From positions 1 through 64,000 of the forward strand of contig NZ_JACHWM010000023.1 of assembly GCF_014191355.1 (NCBI RefSeq): DNA of 64,000 nt, read 5' to 3'. Made by a program: the position numbers and the translations under genes. Source of the DNA: Methylobacterium sp. R2-1. GTDB taxonomy: Bacteria > Pseudomonadota > Alphaproteobacteria > Rhizobiales > Beijerinckiaceae. The notes under the pieces were generated by a model, which worked only from the letters and a program-made list of their open reading frames with translations, made no database searches and was not told the DNA's origin. Below, piece by piece: positions 16,835-25,743 of this stretch. How positions within the stretch are numbered: the stretch's first letter is position 1; every line of letters starts with the position of its first letter.

Positions 16835-17329
16835 ATGACGGATTTTCAGCCCGGTTATCACCCCGGCTACACCAACCCGGCGGGGATGCCCGGCCCCGGC
16901 GGGTTTCCGGTGCCGTATGTGCGGGCCAGTCTCGGCGGGCGCACGGTCGCCTACCTGCTCGACCTTGCCTTCATCTTCGTGTTCACCGCCGTCCTCGCCA
17001 CCGCGATCGCGATCCTCGGCGTCCTCACCTTCGGCTTCGCTTGGATGCTGTTCCCGATCCTCGGCGTCAGCGGCATCCTCTACAGCGCGATCACGGTCGG
17101 CGGACCGAAACAGAGCACGCTCGGCATGCGCATGCTCGGCCTGCGGGTAGTGGCGCCCGAGAGCGGCCGGCCGGTGGATTTCCTGACGGCGGGCATCCAC
17201 GCGCTGCTGTTCTACGTGGCGATCTCGACCTTCCTGCTCTGGTGCCTCGACGTCCTGTTCGGGCTCGTCCGCTCCGACCGGCGCCTCGGCCACGACCTGC
17301 TGCTCGGCCTCGCTGTGGTGCGTGACTGA
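16835..17329 (+). CDS. RDD family membrane protein
   Basis: Inner-membrane protein of about 164 residues with a proline/glycine-rich cytoplasmic N-terminus (YHPGYTNPAGMPGPGG). The RDD domain follows: GGRTVAYLLDLAFIF in the first membrane helix, a second helix around VLTFGFAWMLFPILGV, the conserved STLGMRMLGLRVV loop, and a last helix before DRRLGHDLL. Function of the family is uncertain (proposed transport or ion exchange). ATG 16835 is preferred to a GTG at 16805. Lies in the hemB-bpt block. Confidence 0.85.
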   Translation: MTDFQPGYHPGYTNPAGMPGPGGFPVPYVRASLGGRTVAYLLDLAFIFVFTAVLATAIAILGVLTFGFAWMLFPILGVSGILYSAITVGGPKQSTLGMRMLGLRVVAPESGRPVDFLTAGIHALLFYVAISTFLLWCLDVLFGLVRSDRRLGHDLLLGLAVVRD

Positions 17330-17480
17330 TCCCTCTTTCGGGTGAGGGGATGGCGGCGGAAAGACGCCGCCACCGGTGATCAATCCGCCATCAATCCGGT
17401 TGAGCGCCGCCGCGATCCCGCTACATTGACCGTGGCCTCGGCGTCCGAGGCCGCCGGCCCCGAGGGCGAGCCTTCCCAGC

Positions 17481-18227
17481 GTGACGAGTCATCCGCGCGA
17501 CACTCCGCAATTCTACCTCACGGCCCCCTCCCCGTGCCCCTACCTGCCGGGTCAGGAGGAGCGGAAGGTGTTCACCCATCTCGTCGGGCGCCGCGCCCGC
17601 GACCTCAACGAGATCCTGACCCAGGGCGGCTTCCGCCGCTCGCAGACCATCGCCTACCGCCCGGCCTGCGAATCCTGCCGCGCCTGCGTCTCGGTGCGGG
17701 TGGTGGTCGAGGACTTTTGCATCACCGGCAGCCAGCGGCGTATCCTCCAGCGCAATGCCGGGCTGATCGGCACCCCGGAGCCCAACCGCCCGGCCTCCGA
17801 GCAATACGCCCTGTTCCGCCGCTACCTCGACGCCCGCCACGGCGACGGCGGCATGGTCGACATGACCGTGCTCGACTACGCGATGATGATCGAGGACAGC
17901 CACGTCGACACGCATCTCGTGGTCTACCGCGAGCGCGGCCCCGACAGCGCGATCCACGGCCGTGGGGTCGGCGCTCCGGTCGCCGTCTGCCTCACCGACG
18001 TGCTCGCCGACGGCCTGTCGATGGTCTACTCGTTCTACGACCCCGCGCAGGCCAGCCGCAGCCTCGGCACCTACATGATCCTCGACCACATCCAGCGCGC
18101 CCGCGCGCTCGGCCTGCCGTATCTGTATCTCGGCTACTGGGTCGATGGGTCCCGCAAGATGGACTACAAGGCCAAGTTCCTGCCCCAGGAACGGCTGATG
18201 CCGCAGGGCTGGGTGCGGGTGGAGTAG
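17481..18227 (+). CDS. bpt: Aspartate/glutamate leucyltransferase (arginyl-transferase family)
   Basis: Adds leucine from Leu-tRNA to proteins with N-terminal Asp or Glu, marking them for ClpAP degradation by the N-end rule. 248 residues from a GTG start. The N-terminal domain carries CPYLPGQEERKVFTHL and the conserved CESCRACVSVRV cysteine cluster (about residues 64-71). The C-terminal GNAT-like domain has MVYSFYDPAQASRSLGTYM and LGYWVDGSRKMDYK. It closes the hemB block. Bacterial members act as leucyl rather than arginyl transferases (Bpt); assigned from that established distinction. Confidence 0.9.
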   Translation: MTSHPRDTPQFYLTAPSPCPYLPGQEERKVFTHLVGRRARDLNEILTQGGFRRSQTIAYRPACESCRACVSVRVVVEDFCITGSQRRILQRNAGLIGTPEPNRPASEQYALFRRYLDARHGDGGMVDMTVLDYAMMIEDSHVDTHLVVYRERGPDSAIHGRGVGAPVAVCLTDVLADGLSMVYSFYDPAQASRSLGTYMILDHIQRARALGLPYLYLGYWVDGSRKMDYKAKFLPQERLMPQGWVRVE

Positions 18228-18261
18228 AGCGCGGCGCTGCTGTCGCGACCAGCGGCCTCGA

Positions 18262-18825
18262 TCACTCCTGCGTCCATTTCACCACCTTCGCAGGGTTCCC
18301 CACCACCACCGCGCCCGCCGGCACGTCGCGGGTGACCACGGCGCCCGCACCGATCACGGCCGCGTCCCCGACTTTGATCCCCGGCAGAAGGATCGCGCCG
18401 CCGCCGATCCACACATCGTCGCCGATGGTGACGGCGCGCGCCGATTCCCAGAAGGCGGCTCGCGAAGCGCGGTCGAGGGGATGTTCGGCGGTGTAGATCT
18501 GCACGGCCGGGGCGATCTGCGCCCGGTGGCCGATGGTGATCGGGGCGCAATCGAGGAAGACGCAGTTGAAGTTGCAGAAGAAGTCGTCGCCGACGCTGAT
18601 GTTGCCGCCGTAATCGCAGGCGAACCCGGGACAAATCGTCGGGTTGCGCCCGGCGGAGCCCAGAAGTTCGCGGATCACCGCCTCGCGGCCGGCCGCGTCC
18701 TCGGGCTCCATGGCGTTGAGCCGCAACAGACGCCGCTTGGCGGCGTTGCGGAGCTGAACCAACTCCGGATCGTCGCCGCGATAGGGTTTTCCCGCGAGCA
18801 TCAGCTCGCGCGCGGTCTCGACCAT
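18262..18825 (-). CDS. Sugar O-acetyltransferase (Maa/LacA-like)
   Basis: Acetyl-CoA-dependent acetyltransferase with left-handed beta-helix hexapeptide repeats, 187 residues. The N-terminal cap domain (LMLAGKPYRGDDPELVQLR) is the one found in maltose acetyltransferases. The catalytic His is in YTAEHPLD (about 113-117), and the hexad repeats run through VTIGDDVWIGGGAILLPGIKVGDAAVIGAG. Ends VVGNPAKVVKW. Monocistronic by context, 28 bases before the YpfJ-type gene on the same strand, so possibly co-transcribed. Physiological sugar unknown. Confidence 0.88.
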   Translation of the reverse strand: MVETARELMLAGKPYRGDDPELVQLRNAAKRRLLRLNAMEPEDAAGREAVIRELLGSAGRNPTICPGFACDYGGNISVGDDFFCNFNCVFLDCAPITIGHRAQIAPAVQIYTAEHPLDRASRAAFWESARAVTIGDDVWIGGGAILLPGIKVGDAAVIGAGAVVTRDVPAGAVVVGNPAKVVKWTQE

Positions 18826-18853
18826 GTCAGCCTCCCCGAAAATCCCGAAAGAA

Positions 18854-19756
18854 TCAGCCGCGGCTGGCGCGGAAAGTGTCGCAGGACTTGGTCTGGCCGC
18901 TCTTGTAGCCGGTCATGAACCAGCGCATCCGCTGCTCGGACGAGCCGTGGGTGAAGGAATCCGGCACGGCGTAGCCCTGCGACTTCTCTTGCAGCTTGTC
19001 GTCGCCGATGGCGCTGGCAGCGTTGAGCGCCTCTTGGATGTCGCTCTGGTCGAGCGAATTCCAGCGATCGTTGGAGTTCTTGGCCCAGACGCCCGCGAGG
19101 CAGTCGGCCATCAACTCGACGCGCACAGAGAGCTGGTTCGCCTCCGTCTTGCTGCCGGCATTCTGCTGGCGGTTCTGCACCTTGCCGAGAATGCCGAGCA
19201 CGTCCTGCACGTGGTGCCCGACTTCGTGGGCGATGACGTAGGCGTAGGCGAAGTCGCCCTTCACGCCGAACTTCGTCTGCATCTCCTTGAAGAAGCCGAG
19301 ATCGATATAGACCTTCTTGTCGAGCGGGCAGTAGAACGGGCCCATCGCGGCCTGGGCCATGCCGCAGCCCGAACGGGTGCCGCCCTGATAGAGCACCATT
19401 GTGGTCGGCGTGTATTGCCGCCCGGTCTGGTTCGGCAGGATCTCTTTCCAGACATCCTCGGTGTTGCCGAGGATCTTCGAGGCGAACTGGCCGGCGCGGT
19501 CGGTCGGGGCCTCGCGGCGCCGGGCCTGCGTCTCGGGATCGGCCCGCTGCTCGCGCTGCTGCCCGCCTCCGGCCATCTGCTGCGCGCCGCCGAGCAGGAT
19601 CGCCGGGTTGATGCCGGTGACCCAGGAGATCAGCAGCACGACGACGATGGTGCCGATGCCGAGGCCGCCCATGCCACCGCCGGGGAAGCCGCCCCCGCCG
19701 CCCTCGCCGCGCCGGTCCTCGACGTTCTCAGAGGCGCGAAAATCGTCCCAGCGCAT
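18854..19756 (-). CDS. YpfJ-type neutral zinc metallopeptidase
   Basis: Membrane-anchored metallopeptidase-like protein, 300 residues. The N-terminus MRWDDFRASENVEDRRG is the family signature, followed by a glycine-rich linker and one membrane helix (about residues 31-47). The periplasmic part contains the zinc motif HEVGHHVQ (about 186-193) with a distal glutamate-bearing segment (VELMADCLAGVWA). Family KPN_02809/UPF0131-like; substrate unknown. ATG 19756 chosen because the conserved MRWDDFR begins there; an upstream ATG at 19792 adds 12 residues. Confidence 0.85.
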   Translation of the reverse strand: MRWDDFRASENVEDRRGEGGGGGFPGGGMGGLGIGTIVVVLLISWVTGINPAILLGGAQQMAGGGQQREQRADPETQARRREAPTDRAGQFASKILGNTEDVWKEILPNQTGRQYTPTTMVLYQGGTRSGCGMAQAAMGPFYCPLDKKVYIDLGFFKEMQTKFGVKGDFAYAYVIAHEVGHHVQDVLGILGKVQNRQQNAGSKTEANQLSVRVELMADCLAGVWAKNSNDRWNSLDQSDIQEALNAASAIGDDKLQEKSQGYAVPDSFTHGSSEQRMRWFMTGYKSGQTKSCDTFRASRG

Positions 19757-19861
19757 AGAGTCTCCCGCCGCCCGCATCTCGCCCGGCCTCATCGGGATTC
19801 CGGGCCTGAATTCTAGAATGGCGAGGCGGAGGATACGGTTCCGCTTGCGCCCGTCCCCGGC

Positions 19862-20818
19862 CTACTTGCCTGAAGCGCTCCCGTCGAGGGCGCTCTTCAG
19901 CATCCGGAAGTCGCGCCAGGCCAGCCGCTTCTGCACAGGCTGGCGCAGCAGGTAGGCCGGGTGCAGGGTGGCGAGCGCCCGGATCTCGCGGCCGTCGCCG
20001 AGGCGGTAGGGGTAGAAGCGGCCGCGGGCCTTGAGGATGCCGTCCTTGGTGCCGGTCAGCGTCTGCGTCGCGGGCGCGCCGAGACAGACGAGGATGTCGG
20101 GGTTGGCAAGTTCGATCTGGCGCTCGACGAAGGGACGGCAGATCGAGATTTCCTGCGGGGTCGGGTTGCGGTTGCCCGGCGGGCGCCAGGGCACGACGTT
20201 GGAGATGTAGGCGCTGGTCCGGTCGAGACCGATCGCCGCCATCATTCGGTCGAGGAGCTGGCCGGAGCGGCCCATGAACGGCTTGCCGATCCGATCCTCG
20301 TCGGCGCCGGGCGCCTCGCCGACGAACATCACCCGCGCCTGCGGATTGCCGTCGGCGAAGACGAGGTTCTTTGCGGTGAAGCGCAGGCCGCAGCCCTCGA
20401 AGCCCCGCAGCAGCGCCTCGAGTTCGTCGAGGGTCTTCATCTGCTCGGCCCGCGCCCGGGCGTCGTCCGCCGCCTCGCCGGGCTTGGCGCCGGCCGCGTT
20501 GCCGTAGGTGCGGGGCGGCTCACGCGCGGGCGCGTCGCGGCTCGGCAACTCGCGCCGGAACTCCAGGACTGAGCCTTCGTCGGACGGGGCCTCGCGTCGC
20601 ATCGGCGGAGGCTCGCGGCGCGTTGGGGGAGGCTCGTGGCGCGGGGCCGGCTCGCTCTGCTTCTGGGCGCTGGCTTGCGGCGCCTCGGCCTCCGCGAAGC
20701 GGTCGTGAGGGCGCTCGTCCAGCGCCGCATCGACGCCCGCCTCGACGTGGAAGTCGAGATAGGAGATCAGGTCGGCCCTGGCGTCGGTATCCGCGTGGTT
20801 CGCAGTCATCGCTTCCAT
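19862..20818 (-). CDS. Uracil-DNA glycosylase, family 4-like
   Basis: DNA repair enzyme that removes uracil arising from cytosine deamination. 318 residues: a low-complexity Pro/Arg/Glu-rich N-terminal tail (to about residue 115), then the glycosylase fold with FVGEAPGADEDRIGKPF, the NVVPWRPPGNRNPTP motif and the catalytic-loop LHPAYLLRQP. Family-4 enzymes bind a 4Fe-4S cluster through four cysteines. Here I see one in FEGCGLR and two in the CRPFV...ILVCLG segment, so one of the N-terminal pair is missing. The start is uncertain (20818 or 20809). Confidence 0.85.
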   Translation of the reverse strand: MEAMTANHADTDARADLISYLDFHVEAGVDAALDERPHDRFAEAEAPQASAQKQSEPAPRHEPPPTRREPPPMRREAPSDEGSVLEFRRELPSRDAPAREPPRTYGNAAGAKPGEAADDARARAEQMKTLDELEALLRGFEGCGLRFTAKNLVFADGNPQARVMFVGEAPGADEDRIGKPFMGRSGQLLDRMMAAIGLDRTSAYISNVVPWRPPGNRNPTPQEISICRPFVERQIELANPDILVCLGAPATQTLTGTKDGILKARGRFYPYRLGDGREIRALATLHPAYLLRQPVQKRLAWRDFRMLKSALDGSASGK

Positions 20819-21015
20819 GTGGCGTGAGAGCGCCCTGTGGACAACGCCCGAGAACGCCCCGCGGATCGTCGCACGGACGCACCCTGTGCCGGCCTGCCGC
20901 TACCCGAACGGCCTTGCCTTCCTACCTTGGAATCGCTTGAGAGACATCCTGACAATTGATTGCGCCGAGGCGGCGTGAGACAGCGCCCGAACGAACGGCC
21001 GCAGGAGGAATGAGG

Positions 21016-22689
21016 ATGGCGCTGCCCGAACGCGAAGGCATGGATTTCGACGTGGTGATCGTCGGCGCGGGACCCGCCGGCCTTGCTGCCGCGATCCGCC
21101 TGAAACAGCGCTCCGCGGAGAAGGGCGAGGAGATCTCGGTCGTCGTGGTGGAGAAGGGCGGCGAGGTCGGCGCGCACATCCTCTCCGGTGCCGTGGTCGA
21201 TCCGATCGGCCTCGACACCCTTCTGCCCGAGTGGCGCGACGACCCGGAACGCCCGCTCAAGACGGCGGTGGAGCGCGACGAGTTCCTGTTCCTCACCAAG
21301 AACAGTGGCGTCAGCCTGCCGAACGTGTTCTTCCCCAAGCTGCTGTCGAACCACGGCAACTTCGTCGGCTCGCTCTCGAACACCGTCAAGTGGCTCGGCG
21401 CCAAGGCGGAAGGGCTCGGCGTCGAGATCTATCCGGGCTTCCCGGCCTCCGAGGTGCTCACCGACGAGCGCGGCACGGTGACCGGCATCGCCACGGGCGA
21501 TCTCGGCATCTCCCGTACCGGCGAGCCGCGCGAGGACTTCACCCGCGGCATGGAGCTGCGCGCCAAGTACACCGTGTTCGGCGAGGGCGCCCGCGGCTCG
21601 CTCACCAAGACGCTGATCGACCGGTTCGGGCTCAACCGCAACAGCGACCACCAGAAGTACGGGCTGGGCGTGAAGGAGCTTTGGCAGCTTGCCCCGAACA
21701 AGTTCCAGCCGGGGCTGGTGCAGCACACGATGGGCTGGCCGCTGCCGAACAAGGCGGGCGGCGGCTCGTGGCTCTACCACTTCGACGACGGACTGCTCTC
21801 GGTGGGCTTCGTCACGCACTTGAACTACGAGAACCCGACCCTGTCGCCGTTCGAGGAGTTCCAGCGCTTCAAGACCCATCCGATGATCGCCGAGACCTTC
21901 GAGGGGGCCAAGCGCATCGGTTACGGCGCCCGCGCCATCATGGAGGGCGGCTGGCAGTCGGTGCCCAGACTCGTCTTCCCCGGCGGCTGCCTCGTCGGCG
22001 ATTCTGCCGGCTTCGTGAACGTGCCGCGCATCAAGGGCTCGCACAACGCGATCCTGTCCGGCATCCAGGCGGCGGACGCGATCTTCGATGCCCTCGTCGC
22101 CGGTCGTCAGGGCGACGAGCTGACCGCCTACGAGGAGGGCTGGCGCGACAGCCCGATCGGGCGCGACCTCAAGCCGGTGCGCAACGTCAAGCCGCTCTGG
22201 TCGAAATACGGCACCCTGGTCGGCGTGGGGCTGGGCGGCCTCGACATGTGGATGAACGCGATCGCCAATGCCTCGCTGTTCGGGACGCTGGGTCACGGCA
22301 AGCCGGATTATGCCTGCCTCAAGCCCCTCTCGGAGGTGAAGCCGATCGTCTACCCGAAGCCGGACGGCAAGCTCACCTTCGACCGGCTCTCCTCGGTGTA
22401 TCTGTCGAACACCAACCACGAGGAGGATCAGCCGCCCCACCTCAAGGTGAAGGATATGGGGCTGCAGAAGACCTCCGAGCACGACGTCTACGGCGGTCCG
22501 TCGAGCCGCTACTGCCCGGCCGGCGTCTACGAGTGGGTGGAGGATGCGAGCGCCAGCGACGGCGTGCGCTTCCAGATCAACGCGCAGAACTGCGTCCACT
22601 GCAAGACGTGCGATATCAAGGACCCGAACCAGAACATCAACTGGGTCACCCCGGAGGGGCCGGGCGGGCCGAACTACACCAACCTGTAA
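21016..22689 (+). CDS. Electron transfer flavoprotein-ubiquinone oxidoreductase
   Basis: Inner-membrane-associated enzyme that passes electrons from acyl-CoA dehydrogenases, via ETF, to ubiquinone. 557 residues from ATG 21016, which has GGAGG at ideal distance; an ATG at 21010 is too close. The FAD motif is VIVGAGPAGLAAAIR (about 14-28), then EKGGEVGAHILSGAV. The C-terminal 4Fe-4S ligands are in RYCPAGVYEW and CVHCKTCDIKDPNQN, followed by the PEGPGGPNY end typical of the family. Monocistronic. It would serve the acyl-CoA dehydrogenase at 40308-41534 among others. Confidence 0.95.
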   Translation: MALPEREGMDFDVVIVGAGPAGLAAAIRLKQRSAEKGEEISVVVVEKGGEVGAHILSGAVVDPIGLDTLLPEWRDDPERPLKTAVERDEFLFLTKNSGVSLPNVFFPKLLSNHGNFVGSLSNTVKWLGAKAEGLGVEIYPGFPASEVLTDERGTVTGIATGDLGISRTGEPREDFTRGMELRAKYTVFGEGARGSLTKTLIDRFGLNRNSDHQKYGLGVKELWQLAPNKFQPGLVQHTMGWPLPNKAGGGSWLYHFDDGLLSVGFVTHLNYENPTLSPFEEFQRFKTHPMIAETFEGAKRIGYGARAIMEGGWQSVPRLVFPGGCLVGDSAGFVNVPRIKGSHNAILSGIQAADAIFDALVAGRQGDELTAYEEGWRDSPIGRDLKPVRNVKPLWSKYGTLVGVGLGGLDMWMNAIANASLFGTLGHGKPDYACLKPLSEVKPIVYPKPDGKLTFDRLSSVYLSNTNHEEDQPPHLKVKDMGLQKTSEHDVYGGPSSRYCPAGVYEWVEDASASDGVRFQINAQNCVHCKTCDIKDPNQNINWVTPEGPGGPNYTNL

Positions 22690-22797
22690 AATGCAGCTTC
22701 GGAGACGTGGCCCGATCGCGGTGAGTCGGACCACGTTTCCACCTCGTCCGATGCAGCTCTCTGCTCGGCAGCTTGATCGACCGTGGATGGACTGCGG

Positions 22798-23544
22798 TTA
22801 CGGCTCCCGGCCCGCATGTCCCGCTTCGAGCATCTCCTTGACCGCCCGACCCCAGCTCTGCGCTTCGAGATACGGGTAGGTCCAATACATCCCGCCGCCC
22901 CTTGGCGGCCTCTTCCATTCATCGAGATGGATGCCGCCGACTGCCATCTCGAGGCCGCAGCCGCCATACTTCCTGGCGAGCCAGTATTGGCCGAGTTTCC
23001 CCAGTTCGCGTCCTGAGAGACGGTTCCCGTCGCGGCCGACGATCCAGGCATCCAGCGCGCGACCGCCCTCGCCGTAATCGTCGTGGCGGATGCTGCCGAC
23101 TCTCTTGCCGGGCATGCCCTTCCGCGGTTGTCCGCCGCTGTAGATCTGCGCCTGAAACCCGGCGCCGAAGACGTCGAAGACTGCACTGGCCAGTGTGACT
23201 TCGAGATAGGACGTGCAGGGGCGGTTACGAATCGCGTATTGGTTCTTGTAGACGACGTCCGCCCTGCCTCGTACCCGATTGTCGTTCGCGTTGCCGTTGG
23301 GCCAGCGCGAGAGCTTCGCCTTCGTCTCCGGCCCGAAGCGTCCATCGATGCCGATGCCCGCATCCCTCTGGAAATCCATGACGGCGATTTCCGTGCCGCC
23401 GCCGAAGAGTCCGTCGATCGCCCCTTCGTAATATCCCAATTCTTTCAATCGTGCCTGAAGACTGACAACGTTCGGGCCGACATCACCTCTTTCCGTGATT
23501 TGTTCGTTCTCGGATGGAACGAGCGCAAGAAGCCCATCGGGCAT
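22798..23544 (-). CDS. Peptidoglycan-binding protein with M15-like catalytic motifs (lysin-like)
   Basis: 248-residue protein. Residues about 20-85 are a PG_binding_1 domain (VVSLQARLKELGYYEGAIDG ... VMDFQRDAGIGIDGRFGPET). The C-terminal part has RHDDYGEGGRALDAW (about 155-169) and GGIHLDEW (about 210-217). These recall the zinc-binding H-x6-D and H-x-D of M15 peptidases, so a cell-wall hydrolase is likely. No signal peptide is visible, which fits a phage endolysin-type or otherwise exported enzyme. No phage genes are adjacent, but the upstream spacer is AT-rich. Catalytic assignment is inference. Confidence 0.6.
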   Translation of the reverse strand: MPDGLLALVPSENEQITERGDVGPNVVSLQARLKELGYYEGAIDGLFGGGTEIAVMDFQRDAGIGIDGRFGPETKAKLSRWPNGNANDNRVRGRADVVYKNQYAIRNRPCTSYLEVTLASAVFDVFGAGFQAQIYSGGQPRKGMPGKRVGSIRHDDYGEGGRALDAWIVGRDGNRLSGRELGKLGQYWLARKYGGCGLEMAVGGIHLDEWKRPPRGGGMYWTYPYLEAQSWGRAVKEMLEAGHAGREP

Positions 23545-23800
23545 GACGATCCTCCCAGTTGACCGGCGTCCCCCGCACTCTTCTTAATCGAACGAGCCGC
23601 CGAGCTCCATGAATGCTATCGGCAGTAGGTTATTCAATTTTATCTTGTATTAAACTTCGTGATTTCGGAAATTTGCGGCGGATTTCGGTGTGGATCAATA
23701 GTTTACTGTTATAGCCTCACGGCTTGATTTGGCGTTCAAGCGAGCAGATCGTCTGGAAGAACCGAAAAGTTTGCCTGAGATTGTGGGTTAGTCCGGAAGG
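23545..23800. other. AT-rich spacer
   Basis: The stretch 23580-23780 is visibly AT-rich against its surroundings (for example TTATTCAATTTTATC near 23630). It lies upstream of the lysin-like gene and ends at the P1 peptidase stop. No gene seen; possibly imported DNA carrying the lysin gene's promoter. Confidence 0.5.
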
Positions 23801-24805
23801 TCAGCCAAGACGCCCGCCGATTTCCCGCCACGCCGGCAGGTCCAGGCATGGCAGCCGAGTCGCGGCGTGGACGCCGATGGCGATCGCCCGCGCCAGCGTC
23901 TCGCCCGCCGCCGCACCGAGGCGGGCAAGATCGGCTACCTCATCTCCGAGCGGAACCGCGCCGGTGGCGACCGCGAACACCACGTCGCCGTCCAGCGGCG
24001 TGTGAGCCGGGTGGATCGCTCGGGCGAGGCCGTCCTGCGCGGCGATGGCGACGCGCTTGGCCTGCGCCTTGGTGAGCCTCGCGTCGGTGGCGACGATCGC
24101 CAGCGTCGTGTTGGCACCGGGCAAAGGCTCGCGCGGCCAGGAGAGGGCATCGTCGGGCATCCGCGGCGGAAGGCCGAGACCGCCGAACTCCCCATCCCGC
24201 TCGAAGGGTGCGGCCCAGAAATGCGGCCCCTGCCCCATCGTCACCCGCCCGAAGGCATTGACGGCCACCAGCGCGCCGACCTGCGCGGGCAGGCCCGGCA
24301 CGGCGCTCGAGGCCGAGCCGAGGCCGCCCTTCAAATTGGCGGTGCGCGCCCCGAACCCGGCCCCGACCGAGCCGAGGGCAAAGGCGCCGCCGCGCGCGCC
24401 GTCCGCCGCCGCGTAGCCGAGGTCGCGGTAGGGCGGGTAGCGGCCCCATACTTTATCGCCGCCGTTGAGCAGGTCGAACAGGATGGCACCGGGCACGATC
24501 GGCACCCGCACGTCGCCGACCGCGAAGCCCCGCCCCGCCTCTCTGAGATGGGCGACGACGCCGGCCGCCGCATCGAGCCCGAAGGCCGAACCGCCCGACA
24601 GCACGAGGGCGTCGACCGCCTGCACGGTGGAGGCGGGATCGAGCAGGTCGGTCTCGCGGGTGCCGGGGCCGCCACCGCGCACATCCACCGCGCAGACGAA
24701 GGGGTTTTCGAAGAGGAGCGCGGTGACGCCGCTCGCGATTCTTGCGTCTTCTGCGTGGCCGACGCGGATTCCCGAAATGTCGGTGATGCGGTTGAGCCGG
24801 GTCAT
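23801..24805 (-). CDS. P1 family (DmpA/S58) peptidase
   Basis: 334-residue N-terminal-nucleophile type hydrolase of the P1/DmpA family, which includes aminopeptidases acting on D- or beta-amino acid peptides. The start MTRLNRITDISGIRVGHAED is typical. Other landmarks are RGGGPGTRETDLLDP, LSGGSAFGLDAAAGV, and the processing site region PGANTTLAIVATDA, where the nucleophile of the mature beta chain lies. Self-cleavage into two chains is known for the family. The ATG overlaps the rarD stop by four bases, so both are co-translated; no functional link is known. Confidence 0.88.
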   Translation of the reverse strand: MTRLNRITDISGIRVGHAEDARIASGVTALLFENPFVCAVDVRGGGPGTRETDLLDPASTVQAVDALVLSGGSAFGLDAAAGVVAHLREAGRGFAVGDVRVPIVPGAILFDLLNGGDKVWGRYPPYRDLGYAAADGARGGAFALGSVGAGFGARTANLKGGLGSASSAVPGLPAQVGALVAVNAFGRVTMGQGPHFWAAPFERDGEFGGLGLPPRMPDDALSWPREPLPGANTTLAIVATDARLTKAQAKRVAIAAQDGLARAIHPAHTPLDGDVVFAVATGAVPLGDEVADLARLGAAAGETLARAIAIGVHAATRLPCLDLPAWREIGGRLG

Positions 24806-25686
24806 CGCCTCTCTCCTGCCCGTCCGGTCGGCAGCGCGGCGCGCCGTCTGCGCTCGTGGCGGATTGCATCGTAGGCGTAGAGCACCAGCGCGAGCCAGAT
24901 CAGCGCGAACAGCACGACCCGGTCCGGCGTCAGGGTCTCGCCGTAGACCAGCGTGCTGAGCCCCATCAGGCAGGAGGGCGCGATGTACTGCATCAGCCCG
25001 AGGGTCGCGAGTGTCAGTCGGGTGGCCGCGGCGGCGAACCAGATCAGCGGCAGCGCCGTGGTCACGCCGGTGAGCGCCAGCAGCGCCCAGGTGCGGGCGT
25101 CGTCGGGCACCGGTGGCGCGGCGAAGGCGAGATAGGCCAGCGCGGCGGGCAGGAGCAAAAAAGTCTCGGCGCAGAAGCCGACGGTGCCGTCGACGGCGAC
25201 GAGTTTGCGCACCAGCCCGTAGAGCGCGAAGGTGACCGCGAGGCCGAGCGACAGCAGCGGCAGGCGCCCCGCCATCGCCACCGCGACCGCCACGCCGAGC
25301 ACGACGATGGCGACGGCGACTACTTGGACCGGGCGCAGGCGCTCGCCGAGGACGAGGGCGCCGAGCGCCACCGAGACCAGCGGGTTGATGAAGTAGCCCA
25401 GGCTCGCATCGAGCATGTGCCCGCTCGACACCGCCACGAGGTAGAGCATCCAGTTGATCGCGATCAGACCCGCCGAGACGACGAGCCCGGCATGGCGCGG
25501 CCGCAGGGGGAACGGATTGGCGAGCCGCTTGCGCAGCAGCGCGATCAGGCCGACCACGAGCAGCGCCGACCACGCGATGCGCTGGGCCAGGATCGTTCCC
25601 GGCGGGATGCCGTCGAGGAGCCGGAAATGCACCGGGACGACGAGGCCCCAGCTGAGATAGGCGGCGAGCGCGTAGATCAGGCCCAA
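24802..25686 (-). CDS. rarD: RarD-type EamA transporter
   Basis: Inner-membrane permease of the RarD branch of the EamA superfamily, 294 residues with ten hydrophobic segments. RarD landmarks are the N-terminal AYLSWGLVVPVHFRLL, LAQRIAWSALLV, INWMLYLVAV..GHMLDASLGYFINPL and the C-terminal LGLMQYIAPSCLMGLSTLVYGE. RarD was linked to chloramphenicol sensitivity, but its substrate is unknown. First of a two-gene unit with the P1 peptidase. Confidence 0.88.
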   Translation of the reverse strand: MGLIYALAAYLSWGLVVPVHFRLLDGIPPGTILAQRIAWSALLVVGLIALLRKRLANPFPLRPRHAGLVVSAGLIAINWMLYLVAVSSGHMLDASLGYFINPLVSVALGALVLGERLRPVQVVAVAIVVLGVAVAVAMAGRLPLLSLGLAVTFALYGLVRKLVAVDGTVGFCAETFLLLPAALAYLAFAAPPVPDDARTWALLALTGVTTALPLIWFAAAATRLTLATLGLMQYIAPSCLMGLSTLVYGETLTPDRVVLFALIWLALVLYAYDAIRHERRRRAALPTGRAGERR

Positions 25687-25743
25687 GATTGCACGTTCGG
25701 CGGCGTGGCGATGGGCTGCTTGTAGACCGGACCGCGCGCGCGG

